56,741 nt of DNA, from contig JAFDYY010000017.1 in assembly GCA_018267195.1 (NCBI GenBank), positions 1 through 56,741 of the forward strand, in the 5' to 3' direction. Source of the DNA: Bacteroidota bacterium. GTDB lineage: Bacteria; Bacteroidota; Bacteroidia; Cytophagales; Cyclobacteriaceae. Numbering within the stretch: position 1 is the stretch's first letter; the number at the start of each line of letters is the position of its first letter. Made by a program: the position numbers and the translations under genes. The notes below the pieces were generated by a model. It saw only the letters and a list, made by a program, of their open reading frames with translations. It ran no database searches and had not been told where the DNA came from. Positions 26,693 to 34,197 of this stretch are shown here, piece after piece.

Positions 26693-27643
26693 TTATCGTA
26701 TCGGTTCTGACCGGCCATACGCTTCGATGATATCTTTTACCAATCTGTGGCGTACCACATCGCGTTCGTTCAGTTCCACAAACCCGATCCCTTTTGTTTG
26801 GCTAAGAATCCGCACCGCTTCTTTCAATCCCGATTTTTGATTAACCGGTAGATCAATTTGAGAGACATCTCCGGTTACGATCATTTTGGAGTCGGGGCCC
26901 ATACGGGTAAGAAACATTTTCATCTGCATAGGCGTAGTGTTCTGTGCTTCGTCTAACAGAATAAAAGCGTTGTTCAACGTTCGTCCGCGCATATAGGCCA
27001 GCGGGGCAATCTCTATCACTTCGCGCTCCATGTAATACTTTAGTTTTTCAAAAGCCAACATGTCGTTCAGGGCATCGTATATCGGGCGCAAATACGGATC
27101 AATTTTTTCTTTAAGATCACCGGGCAAAAAACCGAGGTTCTCCCCCGCTTCCACAGCCGGCCGGGTAATAATAATTTTCTTAACAACTTTATTTTTCAAA
27201 GCCCGAACCGCTAATGCCACCGACACAAATGTTTTACCGGTACCCGCTGGTCCTAATGCAAACACCAGATCGTTTTCGCGCACCGAACCAACTAATTTTT
27301 GCTGGTTTGTTGTCTTCGCTTTAATAGGTGACCCTTTCGTTCCATAAATAATAATTCCATCCGATGAATCTTCCGGTATAAATTCATGTCGCTCTTGCTG
27401 TACATAGCCGCGCACATTTTCTTCAGTAATTTTTCCAAACTGATGAAAATGATCTATCAATGAATGGAGGATATCGGTAATTTGCAGGATGTCGGGGGTT
27501 TCTCCTTTTACCAGGATTTCATTTCCCCTCGAAACTATGCGGCTGCGCGGAAAAGCGGATGCCAGTTCATTAATGTTCTTATTCTCGATGCCGAGAAAGT
27601 CAGCTAACGGAACATTTTCGAGGGTGATGGTTTTTTCGATCAA
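26693..27643 (-). CDS. phoH: PhoH-like ATPase
   Basis: A cytoplasmic P-loop ATPase of 316 residues from a TTG at 27643. Walker A is Gly-Pro-Ala-Gly-Thr-Gly-Lys-Thr and the Walker B region Leu-Leu-Asp-Glu-Ala-Gln-Asn, followed by Gln-Met-Lys-Met-Phe-Leu-Thr-Arg-Met-Gly and Val-Thr-Gly-Asp. The N-terminal 100 residues form the KH-like part. PhoH proteins are linked to RNA metabolism, though the precise reaction is unsettled. The longer frame begins with ATG at 27706, but that would overlap the divergent gene at 27700 and add 21 residues without family character. The TTG gives a start that matches the family (Ile-Glu-Lys-Thr-Ile-x-Leu-Glu) and lies downstream of a promoter-like box. Confidence 0.93.
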   Translation of the reverse strand: MIEKTITLENVPLADFLGIENKNINELASAFPRSRIVSRGNEILVKGETPDILQITDILHSLIDHFHQFGKITEENVRGYVQQERHEFIPEDSSDGIIIYGTKGSPIKAKTTNQQKLVGSVRENDLVFALGPAGTGKTFVSVALAVRALKNKVVKKIIITRPAVEAGENLGFLPGDLKEKIDPYLRPIYDALNDMLAFEKLKYYMEREVIEIAPLAYMRGRTLNNAFILLDEAQNTTPMQMKMFLTRMGPDSKMIVTGDVSQIDLPVNQKSGLKEAVRILSQTKGIGFVELNERDVVRHRLVKDIIEAYGRSEPIR

Positions 27644-27672
27644 GTGACTGAAATGAGTTAATTTTGAGAAAA

Positions 27673-27680
27673 CAAATTTA
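27673..27680 (-). promoter_or_regulatory. Putative -7 box upstream of phoH
   Basis: Read on the minus strand the box is TAAATTTG, an exact match to TAnnTTTG, 30 bases before the TTG start at 27643. No TTG is seen at the -33 distance. If used, transcription would begin after the ATG at 27706, excluding that start. Confidence 0.35.
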
Positions 27681-27699
27681 ACAAAAGTTCTGGGCACTG

Positions 27700-28470
27700 A
27701 TGGCACTGGTTACACTTCTTACCGACAATGGGGAAACCGATCATTACGTTGCTTCCATCAAAGCCCGGATTTTAACCATCAACCCGGGAATTAATCTGGT
27801 TGACATTAGCCACCAGATCCATGCATGCGACATAGGCCATGGTGCCTTTGTCTTAAAAAGTGTATTTCGCGATTTCCCGAAAGGCACGGTGCATTTGGTA
27901 GGCGTAAATGCCACCGGCCAGGCCGATACTTTATCTATTGCCCTGCATCTGGAAGATCATTTTTTTGTAGGAGCAGACAATGGATTATTCGGGCTTATCA
28001 GCGATAAGCCTCATCAAAACCTGGTTAATATTAATTCTCTAAACCCTGTTATTACTACTTTTCCGGAGAAAGATATTTTTGCGCCAGCGGCTGCCAAGTT
28101 GGCCAGTGGTGTTGCCATTTCTTCATTAGGGAAACCCTTGGATTCATTTAAAAAAATGATTAGCCGTTCCGTCAAGGCGACTAAAAAAATAATCAACGGC
28201 AACGTAGTGCGGGTAGATAGCTACGGCAACCTGATCACCAACATTACGAAAACAGACTTTGATTTTCTTAGTAAAGACAAAACGTACACTATACAATTTT
28301 CGGGAGAAAAATTCAGACGCGTCCATACTCATTATTTTCAAGCAGAACAAGGCGATTGTTTTTTGATTTTTAACAATTTGGGCGTTTTAGAAATTGGTAT
28401 TTATAAAGGACGAGCTAACGAATTGCTTGGTATGGAGTACGACAGCTCTGTATTAATTACGTTTGACTAA
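27700..28470 (+). CDS. S-adenosylmethionine hydroxide adenosyltransferase (SAM hydrolase) family protein
   Basis: A protein of 256 residues of the DUF62/SAM hydroxide adenosyltransferase family, related to fluorinases and chlorinases. The N-terminal domain (about 1-155) begins Val-Thr-Leu-Leu-Thr-Asp-Asn-Gly and has Asp-His-Tyr-Val and Leu-Val-Asp-Ile-Ser-His-Gln-Ile. The C-terminal domain (about 165-250) includes Val-Arg-Val-Asp-Ser-Tyr-Gly-Asn-Leu-Ile-Thr-Asn. The family splits SAM to adenosine and methionine with water as nucleophile, a step of unclear purpose in cells. It starts divergently 57 bases from the phoH start. Confidence 0.92.
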   Translation: MALVTLLTDNGETDHYVASIKARILTINPGINLVDISHQIHACDIGHGAFVLKSVFRDFPKGTVHLVGVNATGQADTLSIALHLEDHFFVGADNGLFGLISDKPHQNLVNINSLNPVITTFPEKDIFAPAAAKLASGVAISSLGKPLDSFKKMISRSVKATKKIINGNVVRVDSYGNLITNITKTDFDFLSKDKTYTIQFSGEKFRRVHTHYFQAEQGDCFLIFNNLGVLEIGIYKGRANELLGMEYDSSVLITFD

Positions 28471-28502
28471 CGGAAATTTTATTTTAATAAATCCCTTTCC
28501 AC

Positions 28503-28799
28503 ATGATTATCCGCATTGTTCGTATGCACTTTTCAGAATCCGGTATAGATGAATTTCTTTTCGTATTTAATCAACACAAAGCAGCCATTCGGAATTTTCC
28601 GGGTTGCTCTCACCTGCAGTTATTAACAGATGCTTCAGACCGGGCCGTGTTTTTTACATTAAGCCATTGGGATAGTGAAGCCAATCTGGAAAACTATCGA
28701 AAGTCGGAATTGTTTAATCAAGTGTGGGGCCGGGTAAAAACACTTTTTGCCGAACGTAGCCAGGCCCATTCGTTGGTACCCTATCTGGAGATGCTTTAA
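28503..28799 (+). CDS. Antibiotic biosynthesis monooxygenase (ABM) domain protein
   Basis: A small protein of 98 residues with the dimeric alpha/beta barrel ABM fold. It opens Ile-Ile-Arg-Ile-Val-Arg-Met-His-Phe, then Phe-Pro-Gly-Cys-Ser-His-Leu-Gln-Leu-Leu, Phe-Phe-Thr-Leu-Ser-His-Trp-Asp-Ser-Glu and Leu-Glu-Asn-Tyr-Arg-Lys-Ser. The family contains quinol and haem monooxygenases and simple dimers with no proven activity. It follows the SAM hydrolase gene by 32 bases. Its TAA stop overlaps the stop of the convergent gene by 3 bases. Confidence 0.9.
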   Translation: MIIRIVRMHFSESGIDEFLFVFNQHKAAIRNFPGCSHLQLLTDASDRAVFFTLSHWDSEANLENYRKSELFNQVWGRVKTLFAERSQAHSLVPYLEML

Positions 28800-29878
28800 C
28801 GACTGAGTTTTATAATGCGCCCTACCGAAAACGCAAAGTAATCGGAATGGTCTCCATGTGCCTTTAGTGAGAATCCGGCATACCAATATTTTTTTACTTC
28901 GTACTCTAACCAGTAACGCTGATAGGTGGCTTGCGGGTTTCCTGTGCCGGGGGTAACATACCAAGCCAGTTGTTGCCCAAAAAGCAATTTTCCGAGAAAC
29001 AGATAATGTTGCAAACTCACGCTGCCAATGCCTGTTTGCATGGGTTGATTGTACCGTTGCTGATAAACCTGATTAAGGCCATCGTAATAATACTCACCGC
29101 CTATGCCTAACCCGGTAAGCCGGCCTACCCGCTTTATCAAACCTATATTAATACCTGCTACTGCGCGGCTCTCTTCCAGATATACCGGTGTAGCCTGTAC
29201 GGTGTGGCTATTTCCAAAGCCATGTATCATCAAGCCCAGCATGGTATTTCGGTATTTCATTTTAGGTCTTTTAAAAAAAGAAGAAGTTGTTAAACGATAG
29301 CTTAATGAAAGCGTAGCACCCATAAAATTCATGCCTTCATTCGGGGCTCTCCTTCCTCCATTAGAAATGTGGTTAAGTTGGATTCCTCCCGTTATCCAAA
29401 ATCGTTCGCTTAGCTGGTACGATAGATTCGTGCTCAGAGTTAAAAGAAAACTCATTTTCGTACTAAAGAAAATAGCCGCTGGGTTGGTCAGGCTATCATA
29501 TACTTTATTAAGAAAAACCAAACCGGTACTCCCCCGAATTGAAAAACGAACACGACCAGTGTAAACAAGATAAGGCTCAGTGTAAGCTGATACGGTAACC
29601 GCCTGACCGAGTTGGGAATTGGCAAAATCGATATAGCCTACAGATAACCCATTTCGCAGGTAGCAGTTACAGTATTCCCACGTCTTCGATGTATTGCGGA
29701 TTATTCCCCAATCTAATTGCAGAAACCGGGGATGATCGCGCTTAAATACCTGAAGTGAGGAGCGCTCTGTCCAGATGGTGGCCTGTTGAGTAGTAAAAGA
29801 TAAATCATGAATGACCGAATCAGCCTGAGCGCACAATCGGTGCTGAACGAAGATGAAAATAATTAACATCCACTTCAC
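28796..29878 (-). CDS. PagL-like lipid A 3-O-deacylase / acyloxyacyl hydrolase family outer-membrane protein
   Basis: A protein of 360 residues with a signal peptide (about 1-18, ending Leu-Cys-Ala-Gln). The rest alternates as beta-strands of an outer-membrane barrel. The PagL signature is seen: His170-Ile-Ser172-Asn-Gly-Gly, with Glu181 as a candidate third catalytic residue. PagL removes the 3-linked acyl chain of lipid A and so alters lipopolysaccharide. The protein is longer than classical PagL (about 150-190 residues), as usual for Bacteroidota members, with extra strands on both sides. It is convergent with the ABM gene, their stop codons sharing TTAA at 28796-28799. Confidence 0.82.
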   Translation of the reverse strand: MKWMLIIFIFVQHRLCAQADSVIHDLSFTTQQATIWTERSSLQVFKRDHPRFLQLDWGIIRNTSKTWEYCNCYLRNGLSVGYIDFANSQLGQAVTVSAYTEPYLVYTGRVRFSIRGSTGLVFLNKVYDSLTNPAAIFFSTKMSFLLTLSTNLSYQLSERFWITGGIQLNHISNGGRRAPNEGMNFMGATLSLSYRLTTSSFFKRPKMKYRNTMLGLMIHGFGNSHTVQATPVYLEESRAVAGINIGLIKRVGRLTGLGIGGEYYYDGLNQVYQQRYNQPMQTGIGSVSLQHYLFLGKLLFGQQLAWYVTPGTGNPQATYQRYWLEYEVKKYWYAGFSLKAHGDHSDYFAFSVGRIIKLSR

Positions 29879-29977
29879 CTAAGCAATTTACACGAGTTTG
29901 GTGAAAAGGAGTCTCCTAACTTTCAGAAACAGGTTAGTATAAGAAAGGATTTTTTAGATGGATAGAAAACACTACCT

Positions 29978-32041
29978 CTAATTGCTAAGTACCCTAAACT
30001 CAACCCTACGGTTCAGTTCCCTGCCTTCTTTCTCATCGTCATTGCTGGCCAGCGGCTTATCTTCGCCATAGCCTACTGCTTTTACCCGGCGGGTATCAAT
30101 GCCTTTGTTTACCAAAAAAGTCTTTACCGCATTGGCCCGGAGTTGCGAGAGGTTTTTATTGAATTGCTTTGTCCCTACAAAATCGGTATGCCCGGCAATT
30201 TCTACTTGCAGGTTTTGATTTTGCCGCATCATAGCTTCCAGTTTGTTCAGTTCGCCATAGCTCTCGGTTTTAAAAGAGGCTTTGGCAAAATCGAAATAGA
30301 TGTTGCGCAAAATAGACACCGTACCCACTACCAGTTTTCTCATAGCAATAGTTTTATTAACCGTCTGAGGCTCGGTAGAGGCACCTCCTATTTTTTCAGA
30401 GAGTGTTATAAACACATATCCCTCTTTTTCAACTGAGATTTTATAATCTTTGGCGGAAACAGACGTAATGCTAAATTCTACCGAGCCATTGCCTGCTTCC
30501 TTCGCTCCCACAATAACCTTGTCTTTAGCGCCCTGCATACGCACCTTGGCATCCAGCGGGGCTTGGGTATCGGCATCTGTTACTCTAACTATGTACTTCA
30601 GCGGTTGCAGCTGAGGAGTTTCTTTTACCGGTTCTTTCTTCGGTTCTTCTTTCTTGGGTTCTTCGGGCTTCGGCTCTTCTTTTACCGGCTCGTTCGTTGC
30701 CACTTCCGGAGTTTTCTTAGGTTCTTCCAGAGGGGTGATAATATATATATCGGTATAGCCTAATCCGTCATCTCGAACGGTAGAATAATACCAATGCTTA
30801 CCGTTTTTGGATACAATAAAATAAATATCATCATCGGGAGAGTTGATGGGGTAGCCAATGTTTTCAGGCTCACTCCACTCCATTTTGTCGGGATTGAGTA
30901 ATTCGGTTTTAAAGATATCATAGCCGCCCATTCCTTTTCTTCCTTTTGAACTGAAGTAAAGTGTTTTGGTGTCGGTGGTAATAAATGGGCCATCTTCATC
31001 ATACTCTGTGTTAATCATGGTACCGGCATTCTTTACCCGGCTCCATTGTTTGTTATCGCCTTTGGTGGCAATGTAAATATCTGAACCGCCAAAGCCACCG
31101 GGTCTTTCGCTGGCAAAGTACAATGTGTTTCCATCGGGGGTAACGGAAACCGATGACTCGCGATACGATGAATTGATAATACCCGGAAGGGGCTTGGGCT
31201 CGCTCCATTTTCCATCAGGGCCCTTTGTGCTTTCATAAATATCCCCGTTGCCTTCATCACGGTAGATAAAAAGTGTTTTTCCGTCTGGCGACAAGGTTAA
31301 ATTAGAATCACTGTATTTGGTATTGATGGGCGGGCCTATGTTTTTGGCTTTCTGCCAGGAGTCGCCTGATTTATTGGCTACAAAAACATCCTCGTAAGGT
31401 TTGTTATCATTCGCCACGTTTTCAAAGGTGTTGCCGTCTCTCCTGCGGGTGGTGAAAATAATTTCATTTTCATCGGGGCTAAGTACCGGGGCATAGTCTT
31501 CAAATTCAGAATTGATCTCGCGGCCAATATTCGTAATAGAATAAGGTTTGGGGCTGGCTACAAACTCTTTTCCGTTAGCGCACTCCGTCAGCCGGCGGTC
31601 CACTTCTTTCATTTCAATTTTATCTTTGCCTGCATACCCCGGTTTTTTATTCAGCCGATCTTTGTAACGGGTATAGTAGTCTATGGCATTATCGAATTTT
31701 AAACCGTATTGATAAGCATTGGCAATCCAGTATTCCAAATCAAAACGATAGTTGGGATTTTGGCGATAAATGCGCATGAAAAATTTTACTGCCAAATCTT
31801 TATTAATTGTTACCAAGTAGGTGTGCCCGGCCTCGAAATTCGCTTTAATGTTAGTGGTGTCGTAGTTGGCCGCCATCACAATCAACTCGCGGGCATCGTC
31901 AATCGCTTTTGTTTCGGCCATGGTCAATTCAAACTGCTCCATGTATAGTCGCGATTGTTCTTTATTTTGCTCTTGTGCAAAACTGTTGAAGACTGTGAAA
32001 AGGAGGGAAAAAAATAAGAGTCCCCTGACGTGAGTGCTCAT
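29978..32041 (-). CDS. PorE-like OmpA-family protein with TPR and PD40 propeller
   Basis: A protein of 687 residues from the ATG at 32041, where a signal peptide starts (Met-Ser-Thr-His-Val, ending Ser-Phe-Ala-Gln); the longer frame to 32116 adds residues without signal features. The order is TPR-like region (about 25-150), PD40 propeller (about 165-420, repeats such as Ser-Pro-Asp-Gly-Lys-Thr-Leu and Thr-Pro-Asp-Gly-Asn-Thr-Leu-Tyr-Phe-Ala), a linker rich in Pro, Lys and Glu (about 425-470), a carboxypeptidase-regulatory-like domain, then the OmpA domain (about 570-685) with Gly-His-Thr-Asp-Phe-Val-Gly. This is the order of PorE of type IX secretion, so a role in outer-membrane-peptidoglycan anchoring is likely. 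It is a paralogue of the gene at 15351. Confidence 0.87.
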   Translation of the reverse strand: MSTHVRGLLFFSLLFTVFNSFAQEQNKEQSRLYMEQFELTMAETKAIDDARELIVMAANYDTTNIKANFEAGHTYLVTINKDLAVKFFMRIYRQNPNYRFDLEYWIANAYQYGLKFDNAIDYYTRYKDRLNKKPGYAGKDKIEMKEVDRRLTECANGKEFVASPKPYSITNIGREINSEFEDYAPVLSPDENEIIFTTRRRDGNTFENVANDNKPYEDVFVANKSGDSWQKAKNIGPPINTKYSDSNLTLSPDGKTLFIYRDEGNGDIYESTKGPDGKWSEPKPLPGIINSSYRESSVSVTPDGNTLYFASERPGGFGGSDIYIATKGDNKQWSRVKNAGTMINTEYDEDGPFITTDTKTLYFSSKGRKGMGGYDIFKTELLNPDKMEWSEPENIGYPINSPDDDIYFIVSKNGKHWYYSTVRDDGLGYTDIYIITPLEEPKKTPEVATNEPVKEEPKPEEPKKEEPKKEPVKETPQLQPLKYIVRVTDADTQAPLDAKVRMQGAKDKVIVGAKEAGNGSVEFSITSVSAKDYKISVEKEGYVFITLSEKIGGASTEPQTVNKTIAMRKLVVGTVSILRNIYFDFAKASFKTESYGELNKLEAMMRQNQNLQVEIAGHTDFVGTKQFNKNLSQLRANAVKTFLVNKGIDTRRVKAVGYGEDKPLASNDDEKEGRELNRRVEFRVLSN

Positions 32042-32182
32042 AAAAAAATGGTTTGTCCGTTTACGCTGTGCGAAATAAAGGCAAGTTAAAGAAAAAACAT
32101 TAAAAGAACGATGCACTATTTATAAACATAAAGTACCCAATTCTTACATCTTTAGTATTTTGCCGTTCAATTAAAACTTTAA

Positions 32183-32776
32183 ATGGATATCCGCTCGTCA
32201 GAATTTGTAACCAGCTCGGCCAATTGGGAGAAATGCCCGGAAACACATAAGCCGGAATTTGCATTTATCGGCCGCTCCAACGTAGGTAAATCATCGCTTA
32301 TCAACATGTTAGCCAGCCGGAAAAACTTGGCAAAGACCTCCTCTACGCCCGGAAAAACTCAAACCATTAATCACTTTCTATTTAACGGGCAATGGTTTGT
32401 GGTAGATCTGCCAGGCTATGGATACGCCTCGGTGAGTAAAACATCTCGATACGAATGGGGAAAAATGATTGAGCAATATTTGATTAACCGAACCAACCTC
32501 TACTGCACGTTTGTGCTCATTGACGTGCGCCTGCCTCCTCAGCCAATTGATCTGGACTTTATAACATGGATGGGAAACCAGCAACTGCCTTTGGCCATTG
32601 TCTTAACCAAGACCGACAAACTAAAACAAACCGACTTAGCTAAATCCATTGCACATATAGAAGCGCAACTATTGCAAAGTTGGGCTGAACTGCCTCCTGT
32701 ATTTATTACTTCTTCCGTTAAGAAAACGGGCCAAAAAGAAATTCTCAATTTTATCGCTCATGCTATGGGTAAATAA
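32183..32776 (+). CDS. engB: Ribosome biogenesis GTPase EngB (YihA/YsxC)
   Basis: A 197-residue GTPase of the TrmE-Era-EngA-YihA-Septin-like group that helps mature the large ribosomal subunit. The G1 P-loop Gly-Arg-Ser-Asn-Val-Gly-Lys-Ser is at 30-37, G3 is Asp-Leu-Pro-Gly-Tyr-Gly and G4 is Thr-Lys-Thr-Asp-Lys. The length matches the family. It is divergent from the OmpA/PD40 gene at 32041. Confidence 0.97.
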   Translation: MDIRSSEFVTSSANWEKCPETHKPEFAFIGRSNVGKSSLINMLASRKNLAKTSSTPGKTQTINHFLFNGQWFVVDLPGYGYASVSKTSRYEWGKMIEQYLINRTNLYCTFVLIDVRLPPQPIDLDFITWMGNQQLPLAIVLTKTDKLKQTDLAKSIAHIEAQLLQSWAELPPVFITSSVKKTGQKEILNFIAHAMGK

Positions 32777-32828
32777 CACAAAGTGACTACTCGCTTTGCC
32801 TAAATGATTTAATCCTAATTTTTTAGAA

Positions 32829-33692
32829 TTGAACTCCTCCTTTATTCGAAATGTAGCTTCCGGTATTGTGTTTGCCTGGCTTTGGGCTTCAGCATCGGCT
32901 GCGGGTAAATTTGGGCTAATGTCCGTAGAGCCGCTTGTACTCTATTCGGCCCGGTTTTTACTGGCCGGAGTTTTGTTGCTAATTTTTTCGCATATCATTA
33001 TAAAAGACCGCTTTCCTCAAAAAAAAGAATGGATTCAGCTTACTGTTTTTGGGGCTTTAAATACTACCCTCTACCTCGGTATTTTTATTGTGGCACTTCA
33101 ATGGGTAGCGGCCGGTATCAGTTCGTTGGCCGTAGCCTTGAGTCCGTTGCTTATCAGTATCATGACATCGGTAGTAATGAAACGCAGAATTAAATTTACC
33201 GAATGGGCAGCTATTGTGGTGGGCATCATGGGGGTAACAATCGCCATTTATCCATTGCTTCAAACTAGTTATGTTACAATGGGAGGAGTGTTGCTCATGG
33301 CACTCAGCATGGTTATGTATTCGGCAGGAGCTGTTTATTATTCCTGGGTGCCGTGGCAGTTATCTCGTGCGACTGTAAATGCGTGGCAGATTTTCATTGG
33401 CGGATTTTTGCTATTACCCTTTACTATTCTATTTTACACAGGCCATAATCATTTTGATATTCGCTTCTGGGCTTCTCTTCTTTGGCTGGTTATTCCAGTT
33501 TCCATTTTTGCTGTACAGTTATGGCTCCGGTTGTTGCAACAAGACTCAGTGCGGGCATCGTTGTGGCTTTTTCTCAGTCCGGTGTTCGGGCTGGTGTTAG
33601 CCACTTGGCTATTGAGCGAGCCGTTTACGTATTATACAGCTGCCGGGGCACTGCTGGTGATGTTGTCGTTGTATGTGGGGCAAAAAAACTAA
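32829..33692 (+). CDS. EamA/DMT-superfamily transporter
   Basis: A protein of 287 residues in the drug/metabolite transporter superfamily, with two EamA repeats of about five membrane segments each. The first (about 8-130) has Ala-Trp-Leu-Trp-Ala-Ser-Ala-Ser-Ala-Ala-Gly-Lys-Phe-Gly and Tyr-Ser-Ala-Arg-Phe. The second (about 145-285) has Pro-Phe-Thr-Tyr-Tyr-Thr-Ala-Ala-Gly-Ala. It probably exports a small metabolite or amino acid across the inner membrane; the substrate cannot be told. The start is TTG at 32829, as no ATG near gives the same N-terminus. It follows engB by 52 bases. Confidence 0.9.
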   Translation: MNSSFIRNVASGIVFAWLWASASAAGKFGLMSVEPLVLYSARFLLAGVLLLIFSHIIIKDRFPQKKEWIQLTVFGALNTTLYLGIFIVALQWVAAGISSLAVALSPLLISIMTSVVMKRRIKFTEWAAIVVGIMGVTIAIYPLLQTSYVTMGGVLLMALSMVMYSAGAVYYSWVPWQLSRATVNAWQIFIGGFLLLPFTILFYTGHNHFDIRFWASLLWLVIPVSIFAVQLWLRLLQQDSVRASLWLFLSPVFGLVLATWLLSEPFTYYTAAGALLVMLSLYVGQKN

Positions 33693-33754
33693 TCCTTTAT
33701 CCCATTTCTGAATTGTCTATTTCATTGTAATATTGCGGCACAAAAAAATTAAAT

Positions 33755-34183
33755 ATGGAGTTATCTGAAATTGCATCGGTTAACGGAAAGAGTGGATTGT
33801 TCCGGATTTTAAAACCGGGAAAGGCCGGTGTTATTCTTGAATCATTGGATGATTCAAAAACAAAAATAGTAGCTGGTATTAAGCATCGTGTATCGGTATT
33901 AAATGAAATCAGTATTTACACTACTACTCAGGAAGGCAATGCGCCACTGGCCGATGTATTATTAAAAATTAAAGAAAAATACGGAGACAATCCGGGAATT
34001 GATTCGGAGGCCGCTCCGGCTAAGTTGCATGAATTTTTAAAATCTGTTCTTCCTGAATATGATGAACAGCGCGTTTACAATTCAGACATAAAAAAACTGG
34101 TAAAGTGGTACACCCTGTTAGTGAAAGTAGCCCCCGATGTTTTAGTAGCCAAGAACGAAGCAGATCAAAGCGAAGCTAAATAA
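33755..34183 (+). CDS. DUF5606 family protein
   Basis: A protein of 142 residues with the DUF5606 traits: Ala-Ser-Val-Asn-Gly-Lys-Ser-Gly-Leu-Phe-Arg, Val-Ile-Leu-Glu-Ser-Leu-Asp and Lys-His-Arg-Val-Ser-Val-Leu-Asn-Glu-Ile-Ser-Ile-Tyr near the start, then Pro-Glu-Tyr-Asp-Glu-Gln-Arg-Val-Tyr. The family is confined largely to Bacteroidota and its function is unknown. It ends 3 bases before the convergent DUF1800 gene. Confidence 0.93.
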   Translation: MELSEIASVNGKSGLFRILKPGKAGVILESLDDSKTKIVAGIKHRVSVLNEISIYTTTQEGNAPLADVLLKIKEKYGDNPGIDSEAAPAKLHEFLKSVLPEYDEQRVYNSDIKKLVKWYTLLVKVAPDVLVAKNEADQSEAK

Positions 34184-34197
34184 AACTTACCTTCGCT
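34169..34197. terminator. Possible bidirectional hairpin between convergent genes
   Basis: Perfect 7-base arms AGCGAAG and CTTCGCT are separated by 15 bases that include both stop codons. The stem could end transcripts from both the DUF5606 and DUF1800 genes, but no T-run follows, so this is tentative. Confidence 0.3.

Noticed and set aside
29879..29977. Hairpin between the PagL-like and OmpA/PD40 genes
   Set aside because: Only a 5-base stem (CTAAC/GTTAG) can form, too weak to call a terminator.
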